Assembly: GCA_023436825.1 (NCBI GenBank)
Contig: JAEZHS010000273.1
Location: 1 to 27,122, forward strand
Origin: Pseudomonadota bacterium
Lineage (GTDB): Bacteria; Pseudomonadota; Alphaproteobacteria; Reyranellales; Reyranellaceae
DNA length: 27,122 nt
Direction of reading: 5' to 3'
The notes beneath the pieces were generated by a model that saw only the letters and a list, made by a program, of their open reading frames with translations, searched no databases and was not told the DNA's origin. Position 1 is the stretch's first letter; each line of letters opens with the position of its first letter. Positions 17,671 through 23,353 of the stretch are shown in pieces. A program made the position numbers and the translations under genes.

Positions 17671-19098
17671 TCAACCTCCAGAGGAATGGCCGGCCAGTGG
17701 CAGGCCGAGATCGCGCACCGCGCGCCCGGCGGCAAGGTTGGCCTCGATCAGTTCCAGCGGGCGGCCACGTGTCTCGGGCACGAGCGCCAGAACGAACAGC
17801 AAGGCCGCAATGCTGATGGCGCCGTAGAAGCCGAACACCAGGGCAATCCCGAACACCTCGACCAGCACCGGGAAGGTCAGCGAGACCACGACGTTGATGC
17901 CCCACGCCGCCGCCGAGGCGATGCCCATGCCGGGGCCGCGCAGCGCGAGCGGGAACAACTCCGACATCAGCACATAAGGCAGCGGCCCAAGGCTGACGCC
18001 GAATGCCAGCACGAACAGGCTGAGGCATGTTACTGCAGCGATGTTCGACCAGTCGGCGCCTTTCCCCGCCAGCAGCGCCGTGGCGAGGAAGAGCAGGCTC
18101 GCCGCCATCGGAACCAGCCCCCAGATCAGGAGCGGTCGCCGCCCCAGCCTGTCGATCAGTGCCATGGCGACGACGGTGGCAAGCACGTTGATGGTGCCGA
18201 TGCCGACGGTCGCCAGTATCGGTCCGTGGGTCCCGCCGAAGCCGACCTCCGCGAAGATCGTCGGCGCATAGTAGAGGATGGCATCGATGCCACTCAGGTT
18301 GGCGAATATGAACAGGCCAGTCGCCAGCACCAGCACCATGAAATTGCGGCCGGCAAACAGGTCGCGCCAGTTTCCGTCGACGGCGACCGCTTCGTGCGCA
18401 GGCAATGGGTCGCCCATACCGCTGGTCAGGCGCCAATGGGCGCGCTCGGCGTCGGCAACGCGGCCCTGCAGCAGGTACCAGCGTGGGCTCTCCGGCACGG
18501 CCGCCACGACGAGCAGCATCGCGAAGCCCGGCACCGCGCCGATCAGGAGCATCGACTGCCAATCGCCGCTGGCCGTCCAAAGCGCGCCGGCCAAGTAGGA
18601 GGCAAGGATGCCGATGGTGATGGTGAGCTGCACCATCGATACCAGGGCACCGCGCATGTGCGCTGGTGCAGTCTCGCTCACGTACAGCGGACCGACCATC
18701 GTCGCGGCGCCGACCGCCAGGCCAGTGGCCGAACGCCACACCAGCCACGGGACGAAAGAGTCGGAGAGTCCGGAGCCGATGCTGCCGACAATGAACAGGA
18801 GGCCGGTGATGAACAGCGTCGGGCGCTCGCCCAGACGACGGATGAAACCGCCGGCCAGCAGCGCGCCGACGAAGCCGCCAAGCAGGACCGACGAAACCGC
18901 TACGCCTTGCATGAAGGGTCCGAGGGCGAAATCGCGGCTGATGAATTCAAGCGCCGGGGCGATCACGGCCGTGCAGTAGCCGATGAGCAGCCCTGACATG
19001 CTTCCCACCAGGCCGACTAGCACAATCATCAAGGAAAGCCGCGAGTTTGGCGCAGCTTGAATCTCTTGGTGCTCTCCCCCGAATCGGCCGCTCGTCAA
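17671..19098 (-). CDS. MFS sugar-porter-like transporter with altered sugar-binding motif
   Basis: Inner-membrane MFS protein of 475 residues with 12 hydrophobic segments and sugar-porter hallmarks: GLLIGYCTAVIAP in helix 1, SETAPAHMRGALVS, PESPRWYL, DRLGRRPLL, GPLPYVLMSELFP and PETRGRPLE. Two features differ from its island partner at 11018. The 2/3 loop reads FIRRLGERP instead of DRxGRR, and the helix-7 sugar motif reads ANLSGIDAILYYAP instead of QQLSGINAVIYYAP. The frame opens with TTG at 19098, overlapping the stop of a short leader remnant (TTGA). No good ribosome site supports it, and M24 (19029), just before the first helix, is an alternative start. It is followed by glucokinase after 6 bp. 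Import of an unusual sugar or export of the operon's product are both possible. Confidence 0.87.
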   Translation of the reverse strand: MTSGRFGGEHQEIQAAPNSRLSLMIVLVGLVGSMSGLLIGYCTAVIAPALEFISRDFALGPFMQGVAVSSVLLGGFVGALLAGGFIRRLGERPTLFITGLLFIVGSIGSGLSDSFVPWLVWRSATGLAVGAATMVGPLYVSETAPAHMRGALVSMVQLTITIGILASYLAGALWTASGDWQSMLLIGAVPGFAMLLVVAAVPESPRWYLLQGRVADAERAHWRLTSGMGDPLPAHEAVAVDGNWRDLFAGRNFMVLVLATGLFIFANLSGIDAILYYAPTIFAEVGFGGTHGPILATVGIGTINVLATVVAMALIDRLGRRPLLIWGLVPMAASLLFLATALLAGKGADWSNIAAVTCLSLFVLAFGVSLGPLPYVLMSELFPLALRGPGMGIASAAAWGINVVVSLTFPVLVEVFGIALVFGFYGAISIAALLFVLALVPETRGRPLELIEANLAAGRAVRDLGLPLAGHSSGG

Positions 19099-19181
19099 GG
19101 TCCTGAACCGTCAGCGGATGGGGAGCATAAGCAAGCCGTCGCGCGACCTGCGGGGAAACGCTCGATCTCGGCAAGGCTCAT
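19095..19181 (-). pseudogene. Truncated Nif11-type leader peptide remnant
   Basis: A 28-codon frame begins MSLAEIERF, matching the start of the intact precursor next door (MSIAEIQRF) in seven of nine residues. The surrounding 24 bases match in about 20 positions. After residue 9 the similarity is lost and the frame ends in a stop that overlaps the TTG start of the transporter gene. It has no good ribosome site. It is best read as the 5' relic of a second precursor gene, or as a short upstream frame that couples translation to the transporter. The match is short, so confidence is moderate. Confidence 0.5.
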
Positions 19182-19237
19182 GGGTGTAACTTTCTGGATG
19201 CAATGTGAGCCAGCACACCTAGCAACCCAGATCCCCG

Positions 19238-19576
19238 CTATCCGGATTTGCCGCTGGGCATCACATTCAGGATGGTCCCGGTCATCAGCATCCCAATCAT
19301 CATAGTGAATGGATGGCTGCCGCCACCGAGGACTCCTCCCGCGATGGTGTCGAGTTCGGCGTCGGTGATTGTCTTGCCTTCGGCCTTGGTCTTCGCCAGG
19401 ACCTGCTCCTTCAACTCGGTGGCGGTGAAGCTGTAGCCCTTGGCCGTGGCAAAGGCGATCACACCGTCAAGCGAGGTCGCCTGTGAAACCTGCTCAAAGG
19501 CCTTTTCGGCCTCCGCATGCAGAGCGGCGTCGGAACTCACGTCGGCGGCGAACCGCTGGATTTCGGCAATGCTCAT
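19238..19576 (-). CDS. Nif11-type (NHLP) leader peptide precursor with hydrophobic core
   Basis: Ribosomally made peptide precursor of 112 residues. Residues 1-81 match the Nif11-like leader: MSIAEIQRFAADV start, GYSFTATEL at 47-55, and TDAELDTIAGG at 71-81, whose double glycine is the expected cut site for a C39 peptidase. The core (82-112) starts VLGGGSHPF, has a hydrophobic stretch with five methionines (M92, M93, M96, M98, M106), and ends NVMPSGKSG. It contains no cysteine, so thioether rings or disulfides are excluded. Few Ser/Thr are present. GAGAGGA lies seven bases before the ATG. The precursor is divergent from the matching exporter genes and heads the sugar operon. A membrane-active bacteriocin is likely but unproven. 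Confidence 0.88.
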   Translation of the reverse strand: MSIAEIQRFAADVSSDAALHAEAEKAFEQVSQATSLDGVIAFATAKGYSFTATELKEQVLAKTKAEGKTITDAELDTIAGGVLGGGSHPFTMMIGMLMTGTILNVMPSGKSG

Positions 19577-19631
19577 GTGAATGTCCTCTCACTGCGACCC
19601 GATGCAAGGCACACGGAGCGGTTGAGACGTC

Positions 19632-19651
19632 CAACCATTACTGACTGGTTG
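19632..19651. promoter_or_regulatory. Inverted repeat CAACCA-N8-TGGTTG, candidate operator
   Basis: Perfect 6-base arms separated by 8 bases, 11 bases upstream of the TTGACA box and about 55 bases before the precursor start. The geometry suits a dimeric regulator. No regulator gene is present in the island part seen here. Confidence 0.4.
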
Positions 19652-19708
19652 TGCGTCGGGATTGACATCTAGCTCCTCGCCATGCCTTCCAGTAGCGCTT
19701 GCGTGTGG

Positions 19709-19722
19709 AATTCCATGGAATT
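19709..19722. promoter_or_regulatory. Perfect 14-bp palindrome AATTCCATGGAATT, candidate operator
   Basis: An uninterrupted 14-base palindrome, AT-rich in a GC-rich setting, midway between the divergent operons. It is unlikely by chance in this composition and is well placed to control both directions. No protein known to me binds exactly this sequence. Confidence 0.5.
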
Positions 19723-19868
19723 ACGCGACTTCCGTCCGGGGCGAATTGGCTGTGGGCAGCGACCTCGACTATGAAGGGTGCTCATGCTTCTCAACCCTCG
19801 GCCTGCAGAGCCACGTCGTAAGGTCGTGGCATGTCGGTGTGGGGCAGGAGATCGGGGGCGCACGTCAG

Positions 19869-21170
19869 ATGAACGATGGCCAGGGCCCAGCGACCGCCAC
19901 GGGCGGACGCCTGTTCCGGGAGGAAGCGCTCGAGCGCCTGAAATCCTCCGAGCAGCTCGACCAGCGTATCAGCGTGATCCCGCGGGGCATACGCCTAATG
20001 CTGGTTTCCGCGAGCGTGATCATCGTGGCTGCGCTGGTCTGGGCCGTGTTCGGATCGGTCCCGGAGCGGGTCCTTGGACAGGGCGTGCTGCTCGCCGACA
20101 GGGAGGGGAACTTCGCCGTCTCGACGGTTTCGCCGGGCCTCGTGCTCGATGTAGTCGTGCGGCCGGGAGATCACGTCGAGGCCGGCGCAGAGATCGCCAG
20201 CATCGAGCAGCGGCTGCTGACCGCGGAGATCCAGCACGCGATACTGGAAGTCGGACGCCTCGAGGCGAATTTGGCAAAGCTGAAGGCGGCCAATTCCACG
20301 CAGATCCGCCACAGCGAGGAAATGTCGAACCGTCAGATGACGGCAGTTGATGGACAGATGGCCGCGAACACGGTGCGCCGCGAGCGGCTGCGCCAGCTGG
20401 TCGAGGGCTACGAGTCGCTGCGCTCCAAGGGCATGATGGCGCAGGCCGAGGTCATCGCCCGGCAGGAGCAATACGATCAAACGAACCTCGATCTCGCGAA
20501 CGGCAGCGCCAAGAAGGTCGAGATCGAGGCGGCCCTTCAGAAAAGGCGCGACGAGCTCGAGGACATCGAGCGCCAGAAGCAAGGGGAGATCGACCTCAAG
20601 AAGAGCCAGCTCGAAGAGCTGCGCGTGAAGATGGCGGTCGGGTCGATCGTCAAGGCACCGATCAGCGGTGTCATTCAGGAAGTCCGCGTCGGCCGCGGCG
20701 ATGTCACGGCGTCAGGCGATGTGATCGCCACGATCGGACCGGCCGAGGCAAGGAATGCCGAGGCCGACGAGATGATGGTCGTTCTGACCGGGCCCCGGCG
20801 CAAGCGCGTGGCCGTCGGCATGGAAGCCTGGGTCGTCCCGGATGGCACGAAGCGGGAGGAATACGGCTCGATGCGGGGGCGCGTGACATACGTTTCCGGG
20901 AGCGAGGTCTCGAACGATCATGTCGAGCAGATCCTGCATAACGCCCAGCTCACCAAGCGCCTGATAGGCGACGCCTCGGCGCTGATCGCCCGGGTCCAAC
21001 TGGTGCCGTCGAAGACGAATCCCAGCGGCTACGCCTGGTGGAGCGGCTCGGGTCCGCCCTATCGCATCACCCCCGGGACCGTGGCGAGCCTCGACATCAT
21101 CATCAACCAGGTGCGACCGATCAGCCTCGTCCTCCCGGCCCTGCGCAAGCTGCTCAGCGTCGACGGATGA
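19869..21170 (+). CDS. NHLM-type bacteriocin secretion protein (HlyD-like adaptor)
   Basis: Periplasmic adaptor of a peptide exporter, 433 residues. A short cytosolic tail is followed by one membrane helix (about 42-61), a lipoyl/barrel half (VSPGLVLDVVVRPGDHVEAGAEIASIEQ), a long alpha-helical coiled-coil hairpin (about 115-250, rich in Glu/Lys/Gln), the returning lipoyl strand VKAPISGVIQEVRVGRGDVTASGDVIATI, and a C-terminal beta domain. This matches the secretion protein that accompanies NHLM ABC transporters. I chose the ATG at 19869 because the adaptor-like sequence starts there; the ribosome site (GGAG or GGGGG upstream) is not well spaced. The stop overlaps the next gene's start (ATGA), showing translational coupling. 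Confidence 0.88.
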   Translation: MNDGQGPATATGGRLFREEALERLKSSEQLDQRISVIPRGIRLMLVSASVIIVAALVWAVFGSVPERVLGQGVLLADREGNFAVSTVSPGLVLDVVVRPGDHVEAGAEIASIEQRLLTAEIQHAILEVGRLEANLAKLKAANSTQIRHSEEMSNRQMTAVDGQMAANTVRRERLRQLVEGYESLRSKGMMAQAEVIARQEQYDQTNLDLANGSAKKVEIEAALQKRRDELEDIERQKQGEIDLKKSQLEELRVKMAVGSIVKAPISGVIQEVRVGRGDVTASGDVIATIGPAEARNAEADEMMVVLTGPRRKRVAVGMEAWVVPDGTKREEYGSMRGRVTYVSGSEVSNDHVEQILHNAQLTKRLIGDASALIARVQLVPSKTNPSGYAWWSGSGPPYRITPGTVASLDIIINQVRPISLVLPALRKLLSVDG

Positions 21171-23353
21171 TCGGCAAGCCCGGCTTCTTTTCGTCGCGCC
21201 GGGTTCGCACGCCGACCGTCCTCCAGATGGAGATGACGGAGTGTGGCGCGGCGGCGCTGGGCAGTGTCCTGGCCTATCACGGGCGGCGGGTGCCGCTCGA
21301 GGAGCTCCGCGCTGCCTGCGGCGTCTCGCGCGACGGATCCAAGGCAGGCAACGTCGCGCGCGCGGCACGGCGCTACGGCCTCGAGGCCGTCGGCATGCGT
21401 CGCGACGTCGACGAGTTGCTCGGTGGCACCTTCCCGGTTATCGTCTTCTGGAACTTCAATCATTTCCTTGTGGTCGAAGGCGCATCGCGCACGAAGGTCT
21501 GGCTCAACGATCCAGCAACGGGTCCCCGCACGGTCTCGCGCGAGGAGTTCGCCGACGGCTTCACGGGCGTCTCGCTGGAGTTCAAGAAAAGCGCCACCTT
21601 CAGCCGCGGCGGCGCATCTGCAGGAATCCTGTCTGCGCTGACCGGCCGCCTGAAAGGCATGCGGAGCGCCATCGCCGTCGTCGCCTGGATCAGCGTGATG
21701 CTGGTGATCCCCGGTGTGGTCGTTCCGGGCCTGACGGCAGCGTTCGTGGACAAGGTGCTGGTCCAGCACTTCACCGGCTGGCTCAGCCCGTTGCTGATCG
21801 GCCTTGCCGTCACCGTGCTGGTGAATATGGTGCTGCGTTCGCTGCAAGGGGTCGTCCTTCTGCGCGTCGAGCTCAGGCTGGCGCTGGAACAGTCGGCGCG
21901 CTTCACTTGGCACGTCCTCACCCTGCCGGTCGCGTTCTTCAACCAGCGTCATTCGGGCGATCTCGTTAATCGCATCGATGCCAACGATCGGGTAGCCACG
22001 CTGCTGGCGCGCGATTTCGGCAACGCGGCGGCAAACTGCTTGACGGCGGGTTTCCTGGGCGCCGTCATGATCTCCTACGACGTGACGCTCGCTGCGATCG
22101 TCCTCGGCGGTGCCGCGCTCAACGTCGTCCTCGTCCGCCTTCTTCGAGGGTCGCTGTCCAGCGCGGCGCATCGGCTGCAGATGGAACAGGCCCGGCTATT
22201 CTCGGCCTCGGTCGTCGGGCTGCAGTCGATCGAGACGCTCAAGGCGACCGGCGGCGAAAACGACTTCTTCTCGCGATGGGCGGGCTACCACGCCCGGACG
22301 GTGAACTCCGAGCAGAAGCTGGCGATCTATCAGCAGTCGATCGACCTGCTGCCGCCCATCCTGCTCGGCCTGACGTCCGCGGCGGTGCTCGGCATCGGCG
22401 CCATGAAGGTCATGCAGGAGGATCTGACCCTAGGAATACTGGTGGCCTTCCAGGGCCTGCTCACGAGCTTCGCGGCACCGGTGCAGCAGATGGTCGGCGT
22501 GGCCGCCAAGGTGGAGGAAGCGTCGGCGGACCTGTCGCGGCTCGATGACGTCCTGAACTACAAGCCCGACTGGCGTTTCACTCCGGCGGCCGACGGGCCG
22601 GCCAGGGCACCAGCGAGCGCGCGCGCCGCGGGCCGGCTGACGATGCAAGGGGTGAGCTTCAGTTACGATGCGCTCGAGCCGCCGATGATCGAACATTTCT
22701 CGCTCGACGTGGCGCCCGGCCAATGGGTGGCGCTGGTCGGCGAATCGGGCAGCGGCAAATCCACCCTGGGCAAGCTGATCACCGGCCTGCTCCAACCGCG
22801 CGACGGCGAGATCCGCATCGATGGCCACACGCTGCCAGCCTGGGGACGCGAACGGCTGTCCAGGATCGTCGCCTCGGTCGACCAGGATATCCGTCTCTTC
22901 GCCGGCACCGTCGTCGAAAACGTCACCTTTTGGGACGATAGCGCCGACCACGATCAGCTGATCGCCGCAATTGACGATGCCGGTCTGACATCGGCGGTCC
23001 GCGCCATGCCCGGAAACTTCAAGGGCGCGATCGAGGATGGCGGCCGCAACCTCAACGGCGGCGAGCGCCAGCGCCTGGAGATCGCGCGAGCCCTCGTGCG
23101 CAATCCCGCGATCCTGGTGCTCGATGAGGCGACCTCCGGCCTCGATGCAATGAGCGAGAGCGAGATCCTGACGGCAATCCGGCGTCGAGGCATGACGTGC
23201 ATCCTCGTCGCGCACCGGCTGAGCACGATCCGCGATTGCGACGAGATCATCGTGCTCGAGCGCGGCAAAGTCGTGGAACGCGGCACGCACGCCTCGCTCC
23301 TTGCCGCCGCCGGCGCCTACGCCCGGCTGATCGGGGCGGAAGCCGCGACATGA
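21167..23353 (+). CDS. NHLM-type peptidase-containing ABC transporter (C39 domain)
   Basis: Inner-membrane ABC exporter of 728 residues that cuts the leader after Gly-Gly and exports the core. Residues 1-140 form a C39 peptidase with a full triad: C26 in MTECGAAAL, H99 in NFNHFLVVEG, D115 in LNDPATG. Membrane helices occupy about 165-450. The ATPase domain has Walker A GESGSGKST (about 525), signature LNGGERQR (about 630), Walker B ILVLDEATSGLD with its catalytic Glu, and switch histidine in AHRLSTI. The ATG at 21167 overlaps the adaptor stop by four bases; an upstream in-frame extension to 21038 is out of frame with the adaptor and not real. The only double-glycine substrate nearby is the Nif11-type precursor. 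Confidence 0.93.
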   Translation: MIGKPGFFSSRRVRTPTVLQMEMTECGAAALGSVLAYHGRRVPLEELRAACGVSRDGSKAGNVARAARRYGLEAVGMRRDVDELLGGTFPVIVFWNFNHFLVVEGASRTKVWLNDPATGPRTVSREEFADGFTGVSLEFKKSATFSRGGASAGILSALTGRLKGMRSAIAVVAWISVMLVIPGVVVPGLTAAFVDKVLVQHFTGWLSPLLIGLAVTVLVNMVLRSLQGVVLLRVELRLALEQSARFTWHVLTLPVAFFNQRHSGDLVNRIDANDRVATLLARDFGNAAANCLTAGFLGAVMISYDVTLAAIVLGGAALNVVLVRLLRGSLSSAAHRLQMEQARLFSASVVGLQSIETLKATGGENDFFSRWAGYHARTVNSEQKLAIYQQSIDLLPPILLGLTSAAVLGIGAMKVMQEDLTLGILVAFQGLLTSFAAPVQQMVGVAAKVEEASADLSRLDDVLNYKPDWRFTPAADGPARAPASARAAGRLTMQGVSFSYDALEPPMIEHFSLDVAPGQWVALVGESGSGKSTLGKLITGLLQPRDGEIRIDGHTLPAWGRERLSRIVASVDQDIRLFAGTVVENVTFWDDSADHDQLIAAIDDAGLTSAVRAMPGNFKGAIEDGGRNLNGGERQRLEIARALVRNPAILVLDEATSGLDAMSESEILTAIRRRGMTCILVAHRLSTIRDCDEIIVLERGKVVERGTHASLLAAAGAYARLIGAEAAT

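Larger units (their letters stand above)
19577..19868. promoter_or_regulatory. Divergent control region between precursor and exporter operons
   Basis: These 292 bp must hold the promoters of both island operons. A TTGACA box stands at 19662-19667, but I see no convincing -10 element at the expected spacing. Two symmetric sites stand out and are listed separately. A plus-strand frame starting at 19662 would add 69 residues to the HlyD protein; it was rejected because that extension does not look like the family and crosses both symmetric sites. Confidence 0.55.

Noticed and set aside
16993..18996. Long plus-strand frame (667 codons) opposite glucokinase 2 and the MFS gene
   Set aside because: Rich in Arg, Gln, His and Asp with no domain; a typical antisense shadow of membrane-protein codons.
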